Source: NORP233 sp050186825
GTDB taxonomy: Bacteria > Planctomycetota > J058
Direction of reading: 5' to 3'
Length of the DNA stretch: 64,000 nt
Assembly (NCBI GenBank): GCA_050186825.1
Contig: JBFWYD010000063.1
Coordinates: forward strand, 1 to 64,000
Shown piece after piece: positions 53,037 through 61,888 of this stretch (the stretch's first letter is position 1; each line of letters starts with the position of its first letter). Position numbers and translations under genes: made by a program. The notes beneath the pieces were generated by a model that was not told the origin of the DNA, did not search any database, and was given only the letters and a program-made list of their open reading frames with translations.

Positions 53037-55481
53037 ATGGGGCACGAGGTGCAGCGACGGGTCGCGCCCTGGCTGAGCGGGCTCTCGGCGGTCGAAGCCG
53101 CCGCCCCCGGGGTCGGCCCGAAGGCCGGTCGCCTGGGTCAGCTCGTGCGGGCCGGGCTGCTCGTGCCGCCGGGCTTCGTGATCCCCGCCGAAGCCGCCGC
53201 CACCTTTCTGGGTGACGACCCGCGCCAGGCCACCAGCGCGCCCTTCCCCCCCGACTTCCTCGCGGCGCTGGGGGCCGCGCTCGAGGGGCTCGACCCCGAG
53301 CAGCGCGGCGTGGCCGTGCGCTCGGCCGCCCTCGACGAGGACGCGGACGAGGCCAGCGCGGCCGGGATCTACCTGACGCGGCTCGGGCGCCGCGGCCTGA
53401 ACGAGGTCGTGACCGCCCTGCGCGAGTGCTGGGCATCGGCCGGGAGCGAGGCGGCCCGGGCCTACTTCGGGGCGCGCGGGCGCCCGGCCCCGACGACCAT
53501 GTCGGTGATCGTGCAGCGGATGGTCGAGCCCCGCCTGGCGGGGGTGATGTTCACGTCGCGCGACGGCGGGCGGGTGTGGGTCGAGGCGGTCGAGGGGCGC
53601 GGCGAGGCGCTCGTCTCGGGAGAGGTGGACCCGGTGCGCTACCGGCTCGACCCGGGCGCCCCGCCCGCGGTCGAGGGCGCGCCCCTGGACCTCGTGCCCG
53701 AGCCCCTGCTCGAGGAGCTGGTCGCGCTGGCCCGCCGGGCCGAGGTCGTGCTCGGCCCCGGCCTCGACCTGGAGTGGGCCTGGGCCCCCGAGGAGGGGCT
53801 GGTCCTGCTCCAGGCCCGGCCCGTCACCCGCGAGCTGCGCGCGGCCGAGCGGCGCGTGAAGTGGACCGCGGCCAACTCGCAGGAGGCCCTGCTCGACCCG
53901 GTCACGCCCCTGACCTGGTCGCTGCTCGCGCCGCTGGTCGAGTCGGGGCGGCGCGACCTGTTCCGCTTCGCCGGGCTGCGCGAGGTGGCGGGCGACTACA
54001 TGCGCCTGTTCCACGGGCGCCCCTACTTCAACCCCGACTACTTCCGCGCCTTCCTGCGCCAGGTCCCGGGCGCGCCCGAGAACGTGTTCGACGCGCTGAT
54101 CTTCGCGGAGAGCGCGCCCCAGATCGAGTTCCGCCCCGGCGAGTTCGACCTGACCACCCTGCGCCTGGTGGCGCTGTTCCTGCTCGGGCGGCTGTTCGCG
54201 CGCGAGCGCTTCGAGCTCTTCCTGCGCAGCTTCGCGCTCCGGCTGGCGCCGCTCACGGCCCGCCCGCTCGAGACCCTCTACGACGCGGAGCTGCTGGGGC
54301 TGCGCGCGCGCGCCACCGACCTGCTCGAGGCCGCCCTGCGCCGGCACGTGCTCGGGACCGCGCTCTCGGGCGGGGCCTACCTGCTGCTCGACCTCTTCCT
54401 GCGCCACGCGGGCGACGCCGAGACGCGCGCCCCGGGGCTGGCCTCGCGGCTGACCGCCGGCGCGAGCGGCAACGCCCTGGCCGAGGCCAGCGCCGAGCTC
54501 GAGGAGCTGGCCCGCCGCTGGCGCGCGCTGCCTGCGGGGCAGCGCGAGGAGGAGCTGCTCGGCTTCCTGGCCCGTCACGGGCATCGCTGCGAGAAGGAGG
54601 CCGAGCTGCTCGAGCCGCGCTGGGCGGACGACCCGCGCCCCGTGCGCGAGGTGCTCGAGCGCTACGTGGCCGCGGTCGAGGCCGGCGGGCTGATCGACCT
54701 GCGCCGGCGCGAGGCCGAGCTGAGCGAGCGGGCGCGCGAGCTGGCGCGCGAGGTGACGCGCCGGCTGGGGCGCGCCAGCTGGCTCGAGCGCGTGCTCCCG
54801 CTCCGACGCCTGACCTTCGGCTACCTGCTGCGCGAGGCGCGCCGCTACGCGCCCTACCGCGAGAACCTCAAGGACCAGGCCCTGCGCGCGCTGCACCTCC
54901 TGCGCGGGGTCTACCTCGAGCTGGGTCGGCGGCTGGCCGCGCGCGGCCTGCTCGAGCGCGCCGAGGACGCCTTCTTCCTCGAGGTCGCGCCGCTCGAGGC
55001 GGCGCTCGCGCGCGGGGCCTGTCCCGCCGAGCTGCGCGCGCGCGTGGTCGCGGCCCGCGCCGCGCGCGAGCTCGACCTGGGGCGGCCCGCCCCCACCCAC
55101 GTAATCGAGGTCCCCGGGCGGCCGGCGCGCGAGCTGTGGGCGGACGAGGCTCGCGCCTCGCTGCTCGAAGGCGTGGGCGTCTCGAGCGGGCGCGTGGTCG
55201 GGGTGGCGCGCGTGCTGCACAGCATGGACGAGGCCGCGCGCCTGGCGCCCGGCGAGGTGCTCGTGGCCCGGGTGATCAACGCGGCCTGGACCCCGCTCTT
55301 CCACCTGGCCGGCGCCATCGTGGCCGAGGTCGGCGGGGTGCTCTCCCACGGCGCGATCGTGGCCCGCGAGTACGGGATCCCCGCCGTGTTCGGCGTCCCG
55401 GGCGCCAGCCGCATCCCAAACGGCGCGCGGGTGTGCGTGGACGGCGACCTGGGGATCGTGACCCTGGAGCCCGGGGAGTGA
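53037..55481 (+). CDS. PEP-synthase/rifampin-phosphotransferase-like enzyme
   Basis: 814 residues. The N-terminal ATP-grasp domain contains KAGRLGQLVRAGLLVPPGFVI, AVRSAALDEDADEASAAGIY and VQRMVEPRLAGVMFTSRDGG, ending EWAWAPEEGLVLLQARPVTRE. A long central region is typical of the rifampin phosphotransferase branch. The C-terminal swivelling phosphohistidine domain is complete: GGVLSHGAIVAREYGIPAVFGVPGAS. It lacks the PEP-binding TIM barrel of true PEP synthase, so it more likely phosphorylates a small molecule using ATP. Rifampicin is one possible substrate but is not shown. A lipoprotein gene overlaps its stop. Confidence 0.88.
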   Translation: MGHEVQRRVAPWLSGLSAVEAAAPGVGPKAGRLGQLVRAGLLVPPGFVIPAEAAATFLGDDPRQATSAPFPPDFLAALGAALEGLDPEQRGVAVRSAALDEDADEASAAGIYLTRLGRRGLNEVVTALRECWASAGSEAARAYFGARGRPAPTTMSVIVQRMVEPRLAGVMFTSRDGGRVWVEAVEGRGEALVSGEVDPVRYRLDPGAPPAVEGAPLDLVPEPLLEELVALARRAEVVLGPGLDLEWAWAPEEGLVLLQARPVTRELRAAERRVKWTAANSQEALLDPVTPLTWSLLAPLVESGRRDLFRFAGLREVAGDYMRLFHGRPYFNPDYFRAFLRQVPGAPENVFDALIFAESAPQIEFRPGEFDLTTLRLVALFLLGRLFARERFELFLRSFALRLAPLTARPLETLYDAELLGLRARATDLLEAALRRHVLGTALSGGAYLLLDLFLRHAGDAETRAPGLASRLTAGASGNALAEASAELEELARRWRALPAGQREEELLGFLARHGHRCEKEAELLEPRWADDPRPVREVLERYVAAVEAGGLIDLRRREAELSERARELAREVTRRLGRASWLERVLPLRRLTFGYLLREARRYAPYRENLKDQALRALHLLRGVYLELGRRLAARGLLERAEDAFFLEVAPLEAALARGACPAELRARVVAARAARELDLGRPAPTHVIEVPGRPARELWADEARASLLEGVGVSSGRVVGVARVLHSMDEAARLAPGEVLVARVINAAWTPLFHLAGAIVAEVGGVLSHGAIVAREYGIPAVFGVPGASRIPNGARVCVDGDLGIVTLEPGE

Positions 55482-55972
55482 GGGCGCGCGCGGCCGCGCT
55501 GGCCTGCGCCCTGAGCGCGCTCGTGGCCTGCACGCCCACGCCCGCCGAGGAGGACGACCCCGCCGCGGCGAGCCCCACCCCCGCGGCGTCTCCCTCGCTC
55601 GTGGAGTCCCCCTCGCCCGCCGCGTCGTCTTCGCCCGCGAGCCCCGCCCGGGTCGACTTCGTGGTCCAGACCCGCGACCCGCTCGGCTCGGAGCCCTTCG
55701 ACTGTCGCTTCGTGGCCGTGCGGGAGCGGGAGTGGCTGAGGGTCTCCTGCGTCCACACCGCGGGCACCGTGCAGACCAACAGCTTCGAGCTGTGGCTGGG
55801 CGAAGGCGAAGGTCGCCGCGAGGCGCGCAGCTTCCTGCACCCCCGCTGGGGCACCGGCCAAGTCCGCGGCGGGGCGGCCTTCGAGTGGAGCTTCGAGCGC
55901 TACGACCCGCGCGAGCCGCTCTTCGTCCGCACGGACGGGCGGACCCAGCGCGTGCCCCTGCCCTGGCAGTAG
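55478..55972 (+). CDS. Lipoprotein of unknown function
   Basis: 164 residues from GTG 55478, overlapping the previous stop (GTGA). The signal peptide ends in a lipobox (SALVAC). A Ser/Pro/Ala linker (about 22-58) leads to a small beta-rich domain with two Cys (FDCRFVAV, RVSCVHTAG) and SFELWLGEGEGR. The domain is probably periplasmic and disulfide bonded. Coupling to a cytoplasmic phosphotransferase is unexplained. Confidence 0.78.
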   Translation: MRARAAALACALSALVACTPTPAEEDDPAAASPTPAASPSLVESPSPAASSSPASPARVDFVVQTRDPLGSEPFDCRFVAVREREWLRVSCVHTAGTVQTNSFELWLGEGEGRREARSFLHPRWGTGQVRGGAAFEWSFERYDPREPLFVRTDGRTQRVPLPWQ

Positions 55973-55982
55973 GTCTCGCCGG

Positions 55983-56145
55983 CAGAGCGGCAGGCGAGTC
56001 TAGCTCGCGAGGGCCTGCGAGAGCCTTGAGATATCAGCGCAGAGATCGCGGAGATCGCGGAGATCGCCACGTGTGAGCGAGGTCGCGTCGCCGTGGCGAC
56101 TCGTTCGGATTCGGACTCGGACTCGGACTCGGACTCGGCCCCGGT
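55983..56145. repeat. Composite repeat element, second locus
   Basis: The 234-bp gap contains GCGAGTCTAGCTCGC (55994-56008), then GATATCAGCGCAGAGATCGC (from 56029) with further GGAGATCGC copies, then a GGATTC/GGACTC hexamer array (56105-56141). The order of modules is the same as at 8925-9350. The hexamers could be read as a Ser-Asp run if the exporter gene began at GTG 56093. Confidence 0.7.
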
Positions 56146-56206
56146 CTCACCCCCCCTGCCCACCGACCGACTCCCCTCCCCGACCTTTCGGTTCCAATGC
56201 GCGCCC

Positions 56207-58999
56207 ATGCCCATGAAGGAGCGCCCCAGCCGCCTCGCGCGCTTGATCGTGCAGCACCCCGTGCTCGTGATCGGGCTCAGCCTCGCGCTCACGCTCGTGG
56301 GCGGCGTGCTGGCGGCGACCAAGCTCGCCTTCCAGACCGACCGCTCGGCCCTGATCGGGCCCCAGCACGCCTACAACCAGGCCTTCGGGCGGCTGCGGGC
56401 CGAGTTCGGCGACATGGACGCCATGGTCGCGCTGCTGCGCGCGCCCACGCGGGCCGAGGCGCGCGCCGCGGCCGACGCGCTCGCGCAGCGGCTCGCGCAG
56501 GACCCCGGGCTCTCGGTGTTCCACCGCGTGCCGCCGGCCGCGTTCCACGGGCGCGGGCTGCTGTTCCTCGAGGCCAAGACCCTCCAGGGCATCCTCGGGC
56601 GCCTGCGCGCGGGCTCGCGCCCGCTGGCCGCCTTGCGGCGCGAAGGGCTGGGCGGCTTCTACCGCGAGGCCGGCGCGCTGGTCGGCGAGCTGGCGCGCAG
56701 CGCCGGACCGGACGGCGCGGGCGCGGACGGGCTCGACCCGCGAGACCTCGCCTTCCTGCCCGCCTTCGCCGCCGACCTCGAGGACGCGCTCCAGGGGCAC
56801 CCGTCGTACGATCCCCCCTGGACGGCCTGGGTGCCCGCGGACGCGCTGGCGGGGCGCGACGGCTCCACCTGGACCAGCGACGGGCGCCTGGTGGTGCTCG
56901 TGCGCGACCGCGCCGAGGGGCGTGACCCGGCCGCGGCGGTCGCGGTCCTGCGCGCGGCCGCGGCCGCGCTGCACGCCGAGCGCCCCGGGGTCGAGGTCGA
57001 GCTCACGGGCGAGCCCGTGCTCGAGGCCGACGAATACGCCACCTACCGCGCCGACGCGCGCCGCGCGACGCTCGCCTCGCTGCTGGGGATCTCGCTGCTG
57101 GTGCTCCTGGCCATGCGCCGCTGGCTGGGGCCGCTGCTCTGCATGGTGTCGGTCAGCAGCGCGGTGGCGGTCACCCTGGGGCTGGCCGCGCTGTGGCCCG
57201 GGCACCTGAACCTGATCTCGCTCGCGATCGGGGCCCTGATGCTCGGGCTCGGGGTCGACTACGCGATCCACTGGATCTCGCGCTACGACGAGGAGCGCGG
57301 GCGCGGGCTGACGGGCGAGCGGGCGGTGGCCGCCGCCCTGGCCGCCACGGGGCGCGCGATCGCGGCCGGGAGCGTGACGACCGCGCTGGCCTTCCTGGCC
57401 ACGCTGTTCACCGAGGTCGAGGGGATCCGCGAGCTGGGCCTGGTCGCGGGCGCGGGGATCCTGCTCTCGCTCCTGGCCAACCTGGTCCTGCTCCCGACGC
57501 TCGTGGTCCTCTCGGACCGCGGCGCGGGCGGCCGCCCGCGCCGGCCGCACTCGCGCTGGCCGCGCAGCCGGCTGGCCCTGGGGGTCGACCGCCTGTTCGA
57601 GCGCCGGCCGGTGCTCGTGATCGCGGGCTGCGTGGCCGCGGTCGCGGCGGCGCTCGGCTTCGGCATCGGCGCCCACCGGCTGCGCTACGACCCGGACCTG
57701 CTCGCGCTCCAGGCCCAGGACCTGCCCTCGGTCCGGCTCGCCAACGAGCTGCTCCACGACCCCGCCGTCTCGGGGATGTTCGCGGCGGCGGTGGTCGACG
57801 ACCTCGAGGCGCTGGCCGAGCTCGAGGTCAGGCTGCGCGCCCTGGAGTCGGTCGGGAGCACGGCCTCGGCCCTGGACGCGCTCCCGCGCGAGCAGCCGCG
57901 CAAGCTCGAGGTCCTGGCCGCGCTGCGCGCGGCGGTCGACGCGCTCCCGGCCCGGAACCCCGCGCCGGCCTCGCCGGCCGCGGTGGCGGCCGGGCTGCGC
58001 GGGCTGGCCGCCGGGCTGGAGGTCGCCGGCAGCGCCGCGCTCCAGGCGGGGCGCCCGGCCGACGCCGAGGCCGTGGTCGCGCTCCAGGAGCGCTCCGAGC
58101 GGCTCGCCAAGCGGCTGAGCGAGGACCCCGCGGCCGCGGGGAGGCTCGAGGCCTACACCGCGCACCTCCGCGCGCAGCTCGACGAGGCGCTCGGGCGCCT
58201 GCTCGAGGAGTGCGCCCGCGCCCCGATCACGCTGGCGGACCTCCCGGTCGAGCAGCGCGAGCGGCTGGTGGGGCGCAACGGCAAGCTCCTGCTGCGGATC
58301 TACCCGCGCCAGAGCGTGTGGCAGGAGGAGCCGCTGCGCCGCTTCGTGACCGAGGTCCAGGGGGTCGTGCCCGACGCCGCGGGCTTCCCGATCCAGTTCT
58401 TCGAGTCGGACCGGCTGCTGCGCAGCGGCTACCTGCGGGCCACCCGGATCGCGCTGATCTTCGTGGTGGTCTACCTGCTGGTCCACTTCCGCTCGCCGCT
58501 CGCGACGGGGGTGGCCACGCTGACGCTGCTGGCCGGAGCGGCCTGGGGGGCGGGCCTCCTGGCGCTGCTCGACCTGCCGCTCAACCCGGCCAGCCTGCTG
58601 GCGCTGCCGCTGATCTGCGGGATCGGGATCGACTACTCGATCCACGTGATCCACCGCGACCGCGAGGCCCGGCGCGGGCCGACCCTGGCCGGCGCGCCGG
58701 CGCTGCTCGCGACCAGCAGCGGACGAGCGGTGTGGCTCAGCTCGCTCACGACCATCGTCGGCTTCGGCGCCTTGACCCTCTCCCACCACCGCGGCCTGGC
58801 CTCGATCGGCTGGACCGTCTCGGCGGGGGTGGCCGGCTGCCTGCTGGCCTCGGCCCTGGTGTGCCCGGCCCTGCTGCGGCTGAGCGCCGGCCCAGGCCGG
58901 GCGCCCCGCCTGGGCGGGCTCCCCGGCCCCAAGACCGGCCCGGGCGGGACCTACCGGCGACCAGAGCCCGAGAGCGGGGACGGCGACGGCGAGGCTTGA
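56207..58999 (+). CDS. RND-superfamily (MMPL/hopanoid-type) exporter
   Basis: 930 residues; ATG 56207 or 56213 chosen because the TM helix follows at once and upstream sequence is repeat DNA. TM1 (about 20-40, PVLVIGLSLALTLVGGVL) is followed by a large loop, a five-helix block (about 300-470) with the RND motif GLGVDYAIHWISRYDEE, a second helix near 510, a second loop, and a second five-helix block (about 745-905) with GIGIDYSIHVIHRDRE. The duplicated layout is complete. Such proteins move lipids or hopanoids between membranes. No adaptor or outer-membrane channel gene is adjacent. Confidence 0.92.
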   Translation: MPMKERPSRLARLIVQHPVLVIGLSLALTLVGGVLAATKLAFQTDRSALIGPQHAYNQAFGRLRAEFGDMDAMVALLRAPTRAEARAAADALAQRLAQDPGLSVFHRVPPAAFHGRGLLFLEAKTLQGILGRLRAGSRPLAALRREGLGGFYREAGALVGELARSAGPDGAGADGLDPRDLAFLPAFAADLEDALQGHPSYDPPWTAWVPADALAGRDGSTWTSDGRLVVLVRDRAEGRDPAAAVAVLRAAAAALHAERPGVEVELTGEPVLEADEYATYRADARRATLASLLGISLLVLLAMRRWLGPLLCMVSVSSAVAVTLGLAALWPGHLNLISLAIGALMLGLGVDYAIHWISRYDEERGRGLTGERAVAAALAATGRAIAAGSVTTALAFLATLFTEVEGIRELGLVAGAGILLSLLANLVLLPTLVVLSDRGAGGRPRRPHSRWPRSRLALGVDRLFERRPVLVIAGCVAAVAAALGFGIGAHRLRYDPDLLALQAQDLPSVRLANELLHDPAVSGMFAAAVVDDLEALAELEVRLRALESVGSTASALDALPREQPRKLEVLAALRAAVDALPARNPAPASPAAVAAGLRGLAAGLEVAGSAALQAGRPADAEAVVALQERSERLAKRLSEDPAAAGRLEAYTAHLRAQLDEALGRLLEECARAPITLADLPVEQRERLVGRNGKLLLRIYPRQSVWQEEPLRRFVTEVQGVVPDAAGFPIQFFESDRLLRSGYLRATRIALIFVVVYLLVHFRSPLATGVATLTLLAGAAWGAGLLALLDLPLNPASLLALPLICGIGIDYSIHVIHRDREARRGPTLAGAPALLATSSGRAVWLSSLTTIVGFGALTLSHHRGLASIGWTVSAGVAGCLLASALVCPALLRLSAGPGRAPRLGGLPGPKTGPGGTYRRPEPESGDGDGEA

Positions 59000-59046
59000 G
59001 GCCGCCTGCCCTCTGGCCCTTCCACCTGTCGGACGTAGCTGGAACC

Positions 59047-60147
59047 ATGGGCCCACAGGAGCAACCGGTGACCGAGACCAAGACCCCCCCGCGCCGCCAG
59101 CGCCCCGCGCCCCCGCCCGCCCAGCCCGTCGTGCCCCGCCCGGCGCACGTCCCGGAGGAGCTGAGGGCCGTAGCCAAGGTCGAGCTGCACCAGCACGTGG
59201 ACGGGTCGATCCCGGTCGGCGTGACCTGGCGGCTGATGAAGAACAACGGGCTGGCGCCCGCGGACAGCGAGGAGGAGCTGGCCAAGCACCTCGTCCTCCA
59301 GCCGGAGGAGGAGGGCCAGGACCTGCTCAAGTACCTGGACAAGTTCCACTACCCGCTGTGGGTCACGCAGTTCTACGAGAACGTGACCGAGGTAGCCTAC
59401 GAGATCGCGCGCGAGGCCTACGCCCAGGGCGTGCGCCTGCTCGAGATCCGCTACTCGCCGGTGATCCACGTCTACGCGGGGCTCACGCCGCGCCAGGCGA
59501 TCGTGTCGCTGCTCGAGGGGCTGAACCGGGCCGAGGCCGAGTTCGAGGGCCTGACCTGCGGCGTGATCGTGATCGCGATGCGCCACATGGGCCCGCACAT
59601 CGCGAAGATCGTGGCCCGCCAGGCGGTGTCGGAGGGGCAGATGCTCCACGACCGCGTGGGTGTGGTCGGCTTCGACATCGCGGGCGCCGAGCGCGGCAAC
59701 CCGCCCCACCTGTTCCGCGAGGCCTTCGAGATCGCGCGCCGCGGCGGGCTGGGCCTGACCGCGCACGCGGGCGAGGCGCTGGGGCCCGAGGCGGTGTGGC
59801 AGGCGGTGGACGAGCTGGGCGTGCAGCGCGTCGGCCACGCCTGCTCGGCGGTCAAGGACAAGGAGCTGCTGCGGCGGATGGCGCGCGACCAGATCCTGGT
59901 CGAGGTGTGCATCACCAGCAACTACCAGACGAAGGCGGTCGAGGCGGGCGAGGTGCACCCGGTCTACACCTTCCTCCAGCACGGGGTGCCGGTCGCGATC
60001 TGCACCGACAACACCACCGTCTCGAACACCTCGCAGATGAACGAGAACGCGCTCCTGGCCCCGCACCTCTCGCTGGACGAGATCGCGGGGATCCACGACC
60101 GCGCCCGGGCGCACAGCTTCATCCCCGCGGCGCGCCGCCGCCTGTAG
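59047..60147 (+). CDS. Adenosine deaminase-family amidohydrolase
   Basis: 366 residues with a Pro/Arg-rich N-terminal extension of about 35 residues. Zinc and catalytic motifs: VELHQHVDGS (HxH), LTAHAGEA (His and catalytic Glu), VGHAC (His), and CTDNTTVSNT at the TDD position, where the second Asp is Asn as in some deaminases. SNYQTKAV corresponds to the SNxxT motif. It deaminates adenosine or a related nucleoside; the aminofutalosine branch is possible, and other menaquinone genes are absent here. It follows the exporter by 47 bp. Confidence 0.9.
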   Translation: MGPQEQPVTETKTPPRRQRPAPPPAQPVVPRPAHVPEELRAVAKVELHQHVDGSIPVGVTWRLMKNNGLAPADSEEELAKHLVLQPEEEGQDLLKYLDKFHYPLWVTQFYENVTEVAYEIAREAYAQGVRLLEIRYSPVIHVYAGLTPRQAIVSLLEGLNRAEAEFEGLTCGVIVIAMRHMGPHIAKIVARQAVSEGQMLHDRVGVVGFDIAGAERGNPPHLFREAFEIARRGGLGLTAHAGEALGPEAVWQAVDELGVQRVGHACSAVKDKELLRRMARDQILVEVCITSNYQTKAVEAGEVHPVYTFLQHGVPVAICTDNTTVSNTSQMNENALLAPHLSLDEIAGIHDRARAHSFIPAARRRL

Positions 60148-60166
60148 CCCCCAGCCAGACCGACTG

Positions 60167-60250
60167 GCCTCCCTGGCCTGGGCCGACCGGCCTCCCTGGC
60201 TTCCCTGGCTTGGGCCTCCCTGGCTTGGGCCTCCCTGGCTTGGGCCGACC
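60167..60250. repeat. 15-bp tandem repeat (CCTCCCTGGCTTGGG)
   Basis: Three contiguous units (60200-60244, the first with one mismatch), one earlier copy (60167-60182) and a partial one (60191-60199). GGCCGACC words flank them. It lies in the 192-bp gap between the deaminase and the GRRWxY gene. Confidence 0.8.
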
Positions 60251-60255
60251 TGGCA

Positions 60256-60261
60256 TAGAAT
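60256..60261 (+). promoter_or_regulatory. Candidate -10 (TAGAAT) after the 15-bp repeats
   Basis: TAGAAT directly follows the repeat array; it predicts a leader of about 70 nt ending in the strong ribosome site GGAGGAGG before ATG 60340. No -35 fits. Confidence 0.4.
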
Positions 60262-60339
60262 CCGCCGCGACCATGAGGGCCGGAGGGCCGCGGGTGAGTC
60301 CCGCGGCCCGGTCCAGCGCCCGCACGGAGGAGGACGCCC

Positions 60340-61047
60340 ATGCGCGCTCGCGCCCTGCTCTGCGCCGCCCTGCTCGCGGGGCTCTGCTCGAGCGGGTCCT
60401 CGGCCCGCGCCGACGACCCGCCCAGGTCGGGCGACGGCCCGACCCTCGAGAAGCCCTCGGCCTACTTCCCGACCGAGCTCGGCCGCCGCTGGACCTACAG
60501 CCTCAAGGTCACGGTGGGCAAGGACTCACGGACCATCGAGTACACGACCAAGGTCGCGCGGGCCGAGAAGCTCGAGGGCGTGGGCGAGTGCGTGGTCCTC
60601 GAGTCGCACTCCGACCGCCTGCTCAGCACGGAGTGGTTCCAGGTCGACGACAGGGTGGGCGTGGTCAACGTCAAGCGCCAGGAGGGCAAGGCCGCCGCGG
60701 AGCTCAAGGGCCGCGTGCTGATCTCGCCGGCGGCGCTCACGGCGCTGGCCAGGAACGAGAAGCCCGCGCCCGTCGAGTGGAAGAGCAAGGCGGGCAACGC
60801 GCAGGGGACGCTGACGGTGGTCGGTCTGGAGAAGATCCGCCTGCGCAACTACGGCCAGCTCGAGTGCCTGGTCGTGGTGGACAAGGGCACCTACACCTTC
60901 GGCGAGGGCAAGGTCGTGCGCGTGCAGGAGCGGCGGCTCTACTTCGCGCCCGAGCTCGGCCTCGTGAAGGAGGTGATGCAGGTCAAGAAGCCCGACGGCA
61001 CGGTCACCATGGAGACCCTGGCCGAGCTCAAGCACCATGAGACCTGA
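60340..61047 (+). CDS. Secreted protein with GRRWxY domain (copy 1)
   Basis: 235 residues; strong ribosome site GGAGGAGG. Sec signal peptide ends near SARADD. The mature part begins with YFPTELGRRWTYSLKV and is beta rich: AEKLEGVGECVVLESHSD, EWFQVDDRVGVVNVK, RLYFAPELGLVKEVMQV. The aromatic GRRWxY start and the pattern of an ester or lipid-binding beta fold are shared with the next gene, so the two are diverged duplicates. Probably periplasmic; role unknown. Confidence 0.82.
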   Translation: MRARALLCAALLAGLCSSGSSARADDPPRSGDGPTLEKPSAYFPTELGRRWTYSLKVTVGKDSRTIEYTTKVARAEKLEGVGECVVLESHSDRLLSTEWFQVDDRVGVVNVKRQEGKAAAELKGRVLISPAALTALARNEKPAPVEWKSKAGNAQGTLTVVGLEKIRLRNYGQLECLVVVDKGTYTFGEGKVVRVQERRLYFAPELGLVKEVMQVKKPDGTVTMETLAELKHHET

Positions 61048-61057
61048 CGGAGTCCCG

Positions 61058-61888
61058 ATGCGTCGCTCCCTCCCCACCCTGCTGCTGTCGGCCGCCGCGG
61101 GCGCCCTGCTGAGCGCGAGCGCGCTGCGTGCGCAGGACCAGCCGCCGCCCGCGCCCTCGCCCGAGGCCCCGCGGCCCTCCCCCTCGCCGGCGTCGCCGGA
61201 GCCTGGGCCCGACGCCAGCCCCAAGCCCGCCAAGCCCGGCGACGAGGAGGCCGCCCTGCGCGGCGTGCCCTTCTTCCCGCTCGACCAGGGCCGGCGCTGG
61301 GTCTATCGGCTGACCTACTCGATCCGCCCGGCGCACGGCGAGGGCGAGGAGCCGAAGGAGGGGGAGAAGCCGGGCGGCGAGGGCGCGCCCCTGGCCGAGC
61401 GCCGGCTCGACGCCTACGTCTCGACCCCCCAGACCATCGGCGAGCAGCGCGTGGCCGTGCTCGAGTGGAAGCTCGACGAGGAGCTGGCCCAGCGCTCCTA
61501 CTACCGCGTGGACGGCGGCGTGCTCCGCTGCCTGCGCCGGCTCCAGGAGCGGGCCGAGAACGTCAAGGAGTTCAGCTTCACCCCGGCCCAGACCGTGTGC
61601 CCGACCGAGCTCAAGGTCGGCGCGACCTGGACCTGGGAGGGCAAGAACGGGGCGGAGAAGGGCAAGCAGGTCTACACGGTGCTGCGCCAGGAGAAGGTCC
61701 AGACGCGCGCCGGGACCTTCGAGGCCTTCGTGGTCGAGGCCCGCTACGAGGGCGAGAACGACTCGGGCACCCAGACGCGCTGGCTGGTCAAGGGCGTGGG
61801 GATCGTGAAGGAGGTCACCGTCGTCAAGACGCCCCTCCACGTGATCCGCGCCGAGGGCAGCCTGGTGAAGCTCGAGGGCAAGCGATAA
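61058..61888 (+). CDS. Secreted protein with GRRWxY domain (copy 2)
   Basis: 276 residues from ATG 61058 (GGAG at spacing 6); ATG 61037 overlapping the previous stop is an alternative. Signal peptide (ALLSASALRAQDQ), Pro/Ser/Ala-rich linker (about 28-60), then FFPLDQGRRWVYRLTYSI, the counterpart of copy 1. Further matches: YYRVDGGVLRCLRRLQE, KVGATWTWEGKNG, TRAGTFEAFVVEARYEGE, WLVKGVGIVKEVTVVK. The stop overlaps the apparent ATA start of the oxidase gene, so three genes form one unit. Confidence 0.82.
   Translation: MRRSLPTLLLSAAAGALLSASALRAQDQPPPAPSPEAPRPSPSPASPEPGPDASPKPAKPGDEEAALRGVPFFPLDQGRRWVYRLTYSIRPAHGEGEEPKEGEKPGGEGAPLAERRLDAYVSTPQTIGEQRVAVLEWKLDEELAQRSYYRVDGGVLRCLRRLQERAENVKEFSFTPAQTVCPTELKVGATWTWEGKNGAEKGKQVYTVLRQEKVQTRAGTFEAFVVEARYEGENDSGTQTRWLVKGVGIVKEVTVVKTPLHVIRAEGSLVKLEGKR

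Noticed and set aside
60167..60250. Collagen-like Gly-Leu-Pro-Gly protein segment
   Set aside because: It is only the translation of the 15-bp intergenic repeat in one frame, with no start or flanking coding sequence.
60251..60270. Sigma-54 promoter (TGGCATAGAATCCGCC)
   Set aside because: The TGGCA half matches but the GC element at the required spacing is absent.
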